Assembly (NCBI GenBank): GCA_014621425.1
Contig: JAANBB010000085.1
Location: 1-64,000 of the forward strand
From: Cylindrodendrum hubeiense
Lineage: Eukaryota > Ascomycota > Sordariomycetes > Hypocreales > Nectriaceae
Length of the DNA: 64,000 nt
Direction: 5' to 3'
In this document: piece by piece, positions 47,081 to 57,188 of the stretch
How the letters are laid out: every line of letters starts with the position of its first letter
Position numbering within the stretch: the first letter of the stretch is position 1
Position numbers and translations under genes: made by a program
The notes under the pieces: generated by a model
Databases searched by the model: none
What the model saw: the letters and a program-made list of their open reading frames with translations, nothing else
What the model was told of the DNA's origin: nothing

Positions 47081-47907
47081 TTTCTCGACGCGTTCCGGTC
47101 ATTACTCAGCCCCACGCAAGCATTTAGCTCGCAAGAAAATGCCGGCAACTATCTGAGACCCCGTACCCAATATTGATGGACGGCTATTTCATCCCAAACT
47201 GAGAATGATGGTGTGTCTCGGATATTCATTCAGACCATGTGGTTTGTAGTGCAACGGCTTGAGCCATGTGGGGATTACATCCTGGGATTTACAGCACCAG
47301 GGACGACGCCCTGTTGGGTTCAGCTGGACCCCCAGGGCAAGCCAGCTTTTGCTGATTGACACCAAACTTCGATTCTGAATCCAATCTGTATTGCTATTGG
47401 CCCTTTATTTAAACGCTAGAGGTGGTGGGCGCATATCTGGGAGAATGGGTTGCTATTTAGTCACGTGGGACAGTCCTACAACTCGGTTGAAGGGCTAGAA
47501 GTCGGCGATCAAGTGTGAAGGGATTTTATTTATTTATTTATACATGCACCTGCCTATCAAGCTGCGCCTACCAAGCAAGCTGTTGGAAGCAGGAACACCA
47601 AAGAGACATGACCATGGATATGGACATGTGATGGGACGGGGAGGGCAGTTGAGGAGAAATGGACGAAGACACGGATAGAGAGTCGGCTGGAACGGTTCCA
47701 TGGATAAGTAGGATAAGATACCCTGCGGGCAAGACCTGGACGGGCAAAGCAGAAAGAAAAATGAAGTTGTTGCAGCTTTGGAGACAGATAATAATTGGGC
47801 CAGATGGCATGGCTGCTAGATGGCATGGCTACCAGATGACTTGTGGATGAATGTGCTCCGTGTGTGGATTGTGAATATGTTGAGTGGCTGGCCAGTTGCC
47901 GATAGGG

Positions 47908-47943
47908 ATGTGTGTAGTGTGTGTAGTGTGTGTAGTGTGTGTA
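47908..47943 (+). repeat. Tandem GTGTGTAGT repeat
   Basis: About four 9-nt units, followed at once by a second short repeat based on GAGTCTGGA (47949-47972). Confidence 0.8.
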
Positions 47944-48763
47944 CTCTGGAGTCTAGAGTCTGGAGTCTGGAGCCTCGCAGCGGAGGGGGGCGAGGGGATG
48001 GTGAAGGGCCAGCCAATGCGGGATGGATGGCTACCACATGCACTCGGACTCATTCGTCCAGACGGCCATGGAAGCCGGGCTGTTTCGAGGCAGCCGAGCA
48101 GGTAGCACTCAGCAGCAGCTGGTTCTGGGCGGCTGTTGCAGGCACATGCGTGCCCCGATCCAATGGCTCCTCGCGGCGGCATGCGGCGGCCATCCAGGCG
48201 CAAGCCACAAGAGGCCGAATGGAATCTCGTGCAGAGGGCCTGGAGTGGAATTCCCGTCTTCAGACGGGCGCAAAAGTGGCTGGGGCGGGAGATAGCTCGC
48301 GGGACTGGGGGGATCGAAATGGGTCGGTGTGGTGAGGCGAGTGTCGGTTCTGCATGTTGTGCATATGTACGGCGTCGTGGATGGTGGCATCTGGGGTGGA
48401 TTGGGCTCTTCCGTGGGCGTACATGACTACTCGGGACGCCAGGCCACACACACACTGGCATTCACACACACATGGCAGTGGTGCATCTACAAAAGGGCCA
48501 TGAGTAAGAAACCACGCGGGAGGCTTGATGGGTGCCGGCACTGTAGCAAGCCCAGGTCCGAAGCCCTTGTTCGACGGCCAAGGTACAGGCCAAGGTCTGC
48601 CTGTAGAGGCCAAGGTACAGATACGAAGGAAGACGGGGGCTGGGATGAGATGCCGGCGATGGGCGGACCAGGGACGAACCAACGACGAAACAACGACGGA
48701 AGCGCTTTGCTGTTGTTGTTGGAGGGGGGGGAGGGGGGGGGGCTGTGAGTAATTAATTAGTCG

Positions 48764-48833
48764 GTACGGAGTAGCAAGTACGGAGCAGCAAGTACGGAGC
48801 AGCAAGTACGGAGCATCAAGTACGGAGCAGCAA
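48764..48833 (+). repeat. Tandem 14-nt repeat, five copies
   Basis: Five head-to-tail units of GTACGGAGCAGCAA; three are identical and two carry one change each. There are no spacers, so it is not a CRISPR array. Confidence 0.92.
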
Positions 48834-49452
48834 GTACTCTACACGAAGCACTCAGCCCTAGCTTGTCCTGTACGCCGGGCTTTACTAAAACCCCGAGACA
48901 ATAACAACAAGACGCCTCCGGGCCGGATATAGGGCTGGGCTGTATGCGCATGCGGTTGAAGGGCAAGGAAGTGGTTAGGTGTTATAACCCAGGGGGAGGG
49001 GGGAAGGGGGGAGGTGAAGCAGGAAAGGGAAATGAGGTCGTCGTTGTTTCAGACCCCCGAAGGAGAGGCTGCCGGGGTTTTATTTTATTTTATTTTAATC
49101 CTCTCTGTCCTTGTCTCTCTCTCTCTTTCTCTTGGCATGTGTGTGGGTGGGTGTCGATGGGATAGGATGGATGGACGAGAGAGGGTGGAGGGAGGGATGG
49201 GTGGTGCGAGTGTGGCGTCTGGGCGAGGCTTACTGCGAGGTTTTGATGCCGGGAGATGGGCAAGGGCATGGACATGGGCATGGGCATGGCTGATGTGTGG
49301 GAATCTGGATGGCAATTGCGGCCATCATGTATGTATGGGTGGGTGGGTGTATATATGTACGAATATGTATGCAAGTATATATCGACGAATATGTATGGAT
49401 GAATGAACGAACTGCTGTAGGGACCAGGATGTTGCTATACACGTCGGATCGT

Positions 49453-49485
49453 GTCCAGTTCGGGTCCAGTTCGGGCCCAGTTCGA
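49453..49485 (+). repeat. Tandem 11-nt repeat, three copies
   Basis: Three units of GTCCAGTTCGG, the third with two changes. Confidence 0.88.
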
Positions 49486-50980
49486 GTCCTCTCTGTGCTC
49501 TGTGTAATCTGTACTATTACCAAGTTGCCGAGTAATAGAAAGAAGAATAGACCACAGCCGATAAATACCACAGCCAACGAATACCACAGTCGATAAATAC
49601 CACGTCATAACGAGTTTCACCCACCACCGGAACCCAGCCCATCCGAACCCAAGCAACCAAGCCGGCGATCCAGGTACCACCACACCAAGACCCCGTTCAC
49701 GTATTGCGTATCCCGGCCTGGGACACAGATCATCAACACCAACGGCACGTGCCAAGTACACTTCCAATTGGCAAGTAATACCACGCGGATTTACAGCATG
49801 GTCCAGGGTTCCTTTCTTCCCCCGTCGGGTTTTTCTTATTCTTGTTCCTCAAGTTCCTCTAGTTCCTCTCCTCCCCCTCTCTTCTCCTCTCCTTCTCCTC
49901 CTCCCCTTCCCCCCTCCTTCTCCTCTCCTTCTCCTCTCCTCGTAGCACATGCATTTCCCAAACTAGAATCTCCCCCCGAAACCGGGGTCCGCCCGCCGGC
50001 GCGCTACCCGCCTCCGTCTGGCCCACAACATTCACTCACTTATCACGTCCATCGCCAAGCCGTCGCATCGCATACGCGACACGCAGACGTAGACGTACTG
50101 TAGACGCACACGCACACGCACACGCATGCGCAGATGCAGATGCAAGCGCATTAGCAACCTAGCCATTCTATCGCTAGCCAGCCTCCCTGGGGCGCCTTGT
50201 TCTCGTCTCTTCCCTCTCTCCTCCCTCTCTCCTCCCTCTCTCCCCTCCCTTTCCCCCCTCCGCTCGTGCCACATGTGCTCGCGAAACGCCACATTGCACC
50301 ACACACATCCCGGCCATGAACTGGCGGGCTGTCTCAAATAGGCAAAGAGAACGACAAAAACGACAAAGAGAAGGAGAAGAAAAAGCAAACAAGTCCCCAA
50401 CCTCGAGAGTACATGAAGTGTCCTCCTGTACGCACTGAACCCAGCCAGTCACCGTGCCCCTCGTCACGCCACAACGGCGGGGTGTTGTTTCGCTGCCGGG
50501 TCGCCCGGGTCCCGGTCGGCAAAGCGGGCCCCGGAGGACGGGGCCAGAGGCTGGGGCGCTTGCGGCTCCGGCGGACTGCCGAAAGTGGCAATGGCTTGCA
50601 AACCAAGCGAGGCCCCAATCCGGCTTTCCCGTCTGCCATTGATACCTCGGTCTGAAGATCCCTGGCCCTCCTCCCTCTTGAGTGTGCCATTTTAACAAGT
50701 GCCGGGCATATGAGGCTGTTCTTCCCTCAGCGGCTCCCATCTCCATCGAGCCATTTCTTGCGTTGCATTTCAAGCCATTGAAGATATTCTCTAAACGATG
50801 CTACTTCGCTCTCCTTTGTTGACTTCTCAACAGTTCGTCGAATCATCCCCAAGTCCGACCTGGTTCACCAAAGGAGCATGGTGAGACCATCCACGACACC
50901 GTAATTTCTGAAATGAGCCACCATCGACAAAATCGTGGCTCTGATTGTATTATACCTCAGTAAAGAGGCAGATAGGCAGA

Positions 50981-51062
50981 TAGGTAGGTAGGTAGGTAGG
51001 TAGGTAGGTAGGTAGGTAGGTAGGTAGGTAGGTAGGTAGGTAGGTAGGTAGGTAGGTAGGTA
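50981..51062 (+). repeat. (TAGG)n microsatellite, about 20 units
   Basis: 82 nt of perfect TAGG repeats, the longest perfect repeat in the window. The unit differs from the fungal telomere unit TTAGGG. It is the long form of the short GGTAGGTA motifs found in other spacers of this window. Confidence 0.95.
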
Positions 51063-51681
51063 TTGGCTATGCAATATGCACTATGTACTAAGTATGTACT
51101 CCAGGCCAAGTTGGCCTACTCTCTCGACTCCCGACAGTACAGTACACCCCGGGTATTTTCGACTTCGTCATCAGAATCGAGTGTAACTATCAACAATTCC
51201 CCGATTCCATCTCATTGTACATCGACGGGTGCACTGTGCGATGTGCACGAGTCCACCCCATCATCTCGTCCGAACTTGCAAATACCAAAAACAAAGTGAT
51301 AAGGGGGGGGTAACAAATAAAATCATCGTGCCAGGAGGGGGGTATATAGAATTAGGTTCCATGGCCCCAAGCGATAATAACCCAACAAAAAAGACAACTC
51401 CTTCACTCTCACATCCACGACGTGGCCTTGGGCCATCTAACAAAGAAAATAGCGCCTGTCGAGGCAGTGGTTCCTCATAGGCCGTAGCTTGAGGGGGGGT
51501 ATGGGAATATGAATATGGGGGTATCGGGCGGTTCGCAACAAACAAACAAAAAAACAGCAAAGCAACCCACAGGGTTATCTTTTCGTGAAGCCGCTTCGTG
51601 CATCATGTACAAAGGGAATCGGAATCAATCAACAAAGAAAAGTCGTGCCCGTCAGGGTGTAGTAGATGGCAGGAAGGCTTG

Positions 51682-54600
51682 CTAGCCCTTCTTCTTGCCG
51701 TGGTGAGTCTTCCACTCTGCTTTCATCACTTTCAATAGGAGATCATCGTCCTTGATCGGGATCGATGATGTCAATGCCTTCATGGCGTTTTCAAAGTCCG
51801 AGTCCACCAGCACCTCGCGTAGTGCCTGGGCGAGAGCCGCACTCGTTGCGTGTAGGACGTCGTACTCGCCCACTTTCAGGGCGGTCGAAGCCTCGGTCTT
51901 TGAAGGCTCTAAAGAGGTGTCGTCAGAGGTGGAGGCGTCATTCCCAATTAGTAGGAACACGTCCCACACTCGTAGCTGAGCTGCGAAAGGGATCGACAGG
52001 TTAAAAAGCGTCAGGTACCATCGGGTCCCGTACGCAGTGGTGTCGATACACAATTCGTCCTATGGGCACGTTAGCCTATCATGACTCTTGGGTGTCGCAT
52101 AGAACATCACACATACCAGCTTTTTGGCGACATCTTTGTTGAGCCAATTGTCGTTGAAGTCTTTCATGGCCGCCATGAGCTCCTCGAAACCCGGACGGTA
52201 GAGTCGAGCAAGCCCGCGTAGTTGCCACATGCGCACGACCATGACAAAACATTTCTCCTCGTCAAAGTAGCACAGGAGCGTCGCTACCAGAGATGCCATT
52301 CCCTGGACGTAGCCCGTCTCCGGAAAATATATGGAGATGGCATGGAGGACGCGGAACATGAGCCGCTGGCCTCCACGGTATCGTCGTCGGAACATAATGT
52401 GCCGGTTGATTGTCCGGGGGACATCCAGATCGATCTGGACGTCGTCTGGTGAACTCCGTAGTTGAAGCTTGCGAAACTCGGCGATGATCTCCTCCTCGGT
52501 TGCAGAATCCTTGTCTCCCTTGGCACTCGCGTCAAGAAAGGACCACCAAGCAGCTCCGCGCCATCGGTCGGGAATGCCTTTCCACGTTCTCTCAATGAGC
52601 TTCGGGTTCTGAACATCGAACTCGAACCCCATGCCTTGGCCCTGGCCGTCCTTGTTGACGACCTTGGCCATCCTCCTCCACTTTTCAGATCTCTCCAACT
52701 CCTTCCGTTTCATAACATCGTTAAGCCTCTCGGCCTTAACCTCATCCACAATATCTTGCAGGCTAGGAGTTGCGTTGAGCATCTCTCCCGCCTCATCCAT
52801 CCATCGCCGATCACGGTTGTGCGGCAATAGATTGCTGGCCTGGCGAATGACTGATCTGGACGACCTCAACGACGGCGACACCGACAGCTCGGATGCCTGT
52901 GTGTTGAGTGACCGAGCGGACACCTTCCTGGCGGGAATGCGCCGCACCGAGAGACCGGTGTGGTCTCGTCTCTGGAGGACGCTACGCTTCTTTCTAGGCG
53001 AGCCTGGCAACGACCTTGACTCCGAGGCGCTATCGACTCTCGGAGGCGGAGGTAATGTAATGAAGCCATATCGGTCTATGCGAGCGCCCTCCAAGTCATT
53101 CCAATCTTCCAGGCCATCGTTGTATTCAAGCTGCGACTTGGGCAGATCGTAGTGAAGGGACGAAGAACTTCCAGATACGGGAACAGCCTGAACGGCTAGA
53201 CTTCCGGGAGCGCTAGAGAGGGAAAGCAAGTCAGCATTAATACGGTTCGGGGATGTAAAACGGTGATCAAGGAAACCATACGGGTCATTGTCGTGGTCCT
53301 CTGACGGCGCCTCGGGAGTCGGTTCGAGGCGCTCGCAGTACGAGCGTCTTGAACCGGGCTCGCCGTAGGGGCTGTCGCCAACATCATAGAGTGATCTCAC
53401 CTTTTGAGATTCCTTCTCCACGTCGACGGCCAAGACGCGAATGTCGGGGGGCGACATCAAGCCGCCATGAGACGCAGAGGCCTCGGTATATTTCTCATCG
53501 TTGTCGGTGTCGACCGTGTCGATGCTAGGGCGCGCCAGGGAGTGCGACGCAGGAGTGGCGGGCGTTGTAGGAGTAGGCGTGAGGGACAGGGTGGCGGGAG
53601 TGGGCGTGGTGCGTCCGTCGCATTCGCCAGGGGAAGAAGCATCGTGGGTCTGTAGGGGGGCTTTGGGGTTGATGGCATCGAGGGCCGGAGCGTCGTGGGC
53701 ACCAAACATAATGCTGCCACGGTTGGAGAAGGAGACGGAGGTTAGGAAATAGTCATCGTCGAGGAGGCTGTCGCTGGGGATGCAGATGTCGAGGGGGATA
53801 AAGGGTTCAGAGTGGGTAGTAGTTGAGGTGGAGGCCGAATCACGTCTGTGCCAGAAACGGGAAGGAGATTTTGGGGACGACGATGGCGCGTGCTTCTGCT
53901 TCTGTTTAGTGAGCTTAGGCCGAGTTGTGGCGGTAGCAGACGCGGTAGCGGACGCGGTAGTGGGAGCCTCCTCACTCGTGGGCATGCTAGCGGTCGGCGA
54001 TGTGCCGGGGGCGGCGGTGGAGGCGGTTGGGCCCCCTGAGCCCTCTGCGTCCGCCGCCTGTGAGCCCGCTGGAGATTGGGTCTCGAAGCCCCGCCACAGG
54101 GGTTGCATGGGCGCTAGGACCTGCGTCAAACTCGGTGCCCTGAAGCGCGACGCTGACCGCAAGCTGATACCCTTAAGTCTGCGGGGGGAAGCCGAAAACG
54201 ACGATCGCGGCGACGACGGTGTGGAAGACGACGGTGATGCGGCGGCCGATGAGCACGGGGTGCACGGGGTTTTGGCCGCCGACGCCGCCATGGGGGATGG
54301 GGCGAGGAGGCGTCGTCGCGGCGGGCGAGTGGGACACTGGCGGCGGCGTGGGACAGCGAGCGCTGGCCACGATGGACGATGACACACTCGACATGGAGCA
54401 CACAGACGTCAGTGCCGCCGTGATGCTATTCTCGTCCACGAACGGGTCCTCCATCCGGTGCACCATGGGCGATACGGGCGACGGCATCATGACCAGGGTT
54501 GCTGAGCTCGCGTTTTTGCAGGGCTTGCCGCACACCGGCTCGCGGCACTCGTCCTCGTCGTCCTCCTCGTGGATCGTCGACGTCGACGTCGAATTGGTTC

Positions 54601-54970
54601 GTGCAACACCCGAGTCGCGCTTCCACTCCTCGGCAATCGTGGGCGAGATCCGCGGCGACGGTGACAGCGAGAGCGAGGGCGAGGGCGGCGCAGAGGTGCG
54701 CAGAGCTGGGTGCTCCTCGGCGGGCGGCGGGATCGCAGACCCTGGCGGCGCCACGACAATGGGGTGGTGCGAGTGGTGCGATGAGGCCGACGAGGTCGAG
54801 GGTCGGCGCGATGAGCGGATCGAGTTTCGCGAGACAAAGGGGATAGGAGGTTCAGCTTGCACCGTCTTCTCGTATCGCAGCGCCACTAGGCCTGCGTCGC
54901 TGCCAAAGGTGGCTCTGCGGACTGTTGACTGGCTCCCTCGTCGCGAACTGGAGAACTTGTTGGGCAACAT
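51682..54970 (-). CDS. TBC-domain Rab GTPase-activating protein
   Basis: GAP that should switch off a Rab GTPase in vesicle traffic. The C-terminal part is secure: exon 51682-52059 joins the upstream exon ending at 52117 across intron 52060-52116 (GTATGT donor, GGCTAACG branch point). The TBC domain has all three signature elements: the entry motif (IERTWKGIPDRWRGAAWW), the arginine-finger motif IDLDVPR and the glutamine-finger motif YVQGM. The long Ser/Pro-rich N-terminus is coded in two frames: one from ATG 54970 to about 54400, another from about 54400 down to 52117. A weak intron 54337-54403 (GTGTGC...GCCAG) would join them and give 1054 residues with the TBC domain at about 765-1010, but no good branch point is visible. 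Alternatives are a sequence frameshift, or a start inside the second frame at the ATG near 54292. A Pro/Ser-rich, poorly conserved N-terminus is usual for fungal TBC proteins. The Rab partner cannot be predicted. Confidence 0.82.
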
Positions 54971-55739
54971 GGTGTCCCTTTAGTTGTGTAGGTGGTGTGA
55001 ATGGGGCCAGTGGACCAACAATGGACCAACAATGGACCGAAGGCGGTCGGATGTGGACTGAATGGCCAGTCGTGTTTGCTCGTTTGTTCGTGGTCGTCGT
55101 GGTTGAGGCGGCGTCGTGAGCGTGTAAGTGAGACGGTGAGACCCTGGTCGGTGTTGCAAGGCAAAGTTGAATGGGGGGAATGCAACGATGCCGCAGACAA
55201 AGACAGGGAAACAACAGACGAAAGCGAAAAAAGGGAGGAAGTTGGTGAAATAAATAGAGAAAGCGAGCCCGAGGGAGGTTAATGAGAACCTGAGTCACTC
55301 GGGGGTAGCTTATGATCCAAGAGTCCGGAACAAAGAACCACCAAAAAGAGGCTCCTTTCTTTATCGGAGAGAAGCTGTAAGGCGTAGTCCTGGGGCCGTG
55401 ACGCGAGTGGAGTCCAAGCCGATGACGGGATTCTCAGACAAGCGTGCAACCAGGCCTCTCGGAAGGTCCTAAGATAGGCGTTGGATGAGACAAGGCAATC
55501 TCGCGGTGCTCGGCCGAAAGCAAGTAGGTAGAAGGGTGAGGCGGCGCGGCAGACGGCCAATTTGGCGGGCAAAGCAATGGCGGAGGGTCCGAAGGTAAGT
55601 CTGAAGGTGAAGGTGAATCAGAGAACCGGGGCAACATTGAACACCAGCAAATACTCGCAGCAGGCGCTTCCAAATGGGGAATCAAAAGCCAGGCACGCCG
55701 AAAGTAAGGTGAGACAAGAAAGATGAAGCAAGAAAGGTA

Positions 55740-55775
55740 GACTGGGAGACAGACTGGGAGACAGACTGGTAGAGA
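55740..55775 (+). repeat. Tandem GACTGGGAGACA repeat
   Basis: About three 12-nt units, the last degenerate. Confidence 0.8.
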
Positions 55776-55955
55776 CGGGGTCCAAAAAAGTGGTGGAGCG
55801 CGCGACGGCCGAGCGTGCCTTATACATATACCAACCACTTTGCTACCTGATTTACTCGGGGATGCCAATTGCAGAGGTGCAAAGCTGCAAAGGGCCCAGG
55901 GCAGGTTAGTCCGGCCCCCCATCCCCGTCACCCCAATCCACAAGGCCGAGCGAGG

Positions 55956-55987
55956 TGGATGCGGATGTGGATGTGGATGTGGATGTG
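55956..55987 (+). repeat. Tandem GGATGT repeat
   Basis: Five 6-nt units of GGATGT/GGATGC. Confidence 0.85.
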
Positions 55988-56003
55988 TGGGCGCGGAAGC
56001 GTG

Positions 56004-56058
56004 GACTGGCAGACGGGCAGACTGGCGGACACTGGCGGACTGGCGGACTGGCAGACGG
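56004..56058 (+). repeat. Degenerate ACTGGCGG/ACTGGCAG repeat
   Basis: Six related units of 8 to 11 nt, imperfectly spaced. Confidence 0.75.
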
Positions 56059-56358
56059 AAACCCGGGCGTGACGAACGAGACGTGCCCATCCAGCAACAG
56101 CCACATCACCCACCGCTCCCTGCCTCCATGGGGTTGACAGGGTCTCGGTTGTTAGTCTGGCCCAGGACCGCGGCCCAGTTGGTCAGTGGCGGCGTGCGAG
56201 TGGGTAGAGGCGAGAATGCGGCGCCGACGGGACGACATGAGACAAGACAGACGGTGAAAGGCCCTTCGCACTGAGTCGTTTGACAAAATTGGCTAATTGG
56301 CACAACTGGCACAACGCGCACGCAAACGACAGGCAATCGCGGACCGCCCGGGGGCCTC

Positions 56359-56408
56359 TGTGGCCGTTGTGGCCGTTTGTGGCCGTTTGTGGCCATTTGT
56401 GGCCGTCT
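56359..56408 (+). repeat. Tandem TGTGGCCGTT repeat, five copies
   Basis: Five near-identical units of 9-10 nt. Confidence 0.88.
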
Positions 56409-56490
56409 CCTAGCCTGGGGGAGGCGACTTGAGACTTCCGGGACCCTCTCACCGCACCCGCCCTCCGCTCTCCGCACTACTTGACTACCT

Positions 56491-56522
56491 TACCTACCAA
56501 ACAGTAGGTACCTAGGTAGGTA
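56491..56522. repeat. TACCTACC / GGTAGGTA inverted repeat with inner palindrome
   Basis: The arms TACCTACC (56491-56498) and GGTAGGTA (56515-56522) are exact reverse complements, and the loop contains the palindrome TAGGTACCTA (56505-56514). Further GGTA units follow. Confidence 0.8.
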
Positions 56523-57169
56523 GGTATTAGGTGTCCGTACAGAACAGGAGCAGGGCCGCCGCCTGGGGCTGCACAGGCCGCTCGCAACCTCGCAGCCTTG
56601 CAACCTCACAATTGGATCATGTCCACCGAGAGCTGGTGTGAGAGCTGGTGTGAGTTACAACACATCGATGCACGCATGCACGCAACGCAACGCACGCGCC
56701 GTGACCCGGTCAGTGTTTCCCAGGTACCACCCTCGAGCACCCCCATTGACACTGGGGGATTCCTCTAAATGCAAATGCCTCTCGCCGAGCGCCATGACAC
56801 CGTATGTATCAAGGCGAGCCGTCCCCATGCACAGTATGGCCGGTCAGTACATCTGTACCTCTAGGCCGGTCAGTAGGCCGGTACGTAGACCGTAGCGCAG
56901 CCGGGTCCCCACTCCCGACCACCACTCACACACCGTCGAACACGACACAGCACAGCACAGTACAGTACAGCACAGCACACAGCCGACCGCATCGGCACCC
57001 AACCAGGGGGGGTGAGGCCTGAGTCGCTTGAATAAAAAATAGGGGGAAGAAGTCAGTACAATTTACATGGGACGTGGGAGATATACGGCAGGAACACGTA
57101 GAGGAGACAACTATATCGCATGTCAATGCAACGCAACAGTGTGTCCCCGCCGCATGTACAGGTGATACA

Positions 57170-57188
57170 TACCTACCCAAGGTAGGTA
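57170..57188. repeat. TACCTACC / GGTAGGTA hairpin with 3-nt loop
   Basis: The arms TACCTACC (57170-57177) and GGTAGGTA (57181-57188) are exact reverse complements around CAA. Confidence 0.85.

Larger units (their letters stand above)
47081..51681. other. 4.6 kb gene-free region rich in tandem repeats
   Basis: The region lies between convergent genes (45525-47080 plus, TBC gene minus). No coding sequence is supported. Tandem repeats at 47908-47943, 48764-48833, 49453-49485 and 50981-51062 are listed. There are also G runs near 48719-48742, TTTTA repeats at 49079-49098 and a CACACG stretch near 50107-50125. Confidence 0.6.

Noticed and set aside
48764..48833. Possible CRISPR-like array
   Set aside because: The units are directly adjacent with no spacers, and the genome is eukaryotic; it is a minisatellite.
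50981..51062. Internal telomeric repeat
   Set aside because: The unit is TAGG, not TTAGGG, and there is no other telomere-like sequence nearby.
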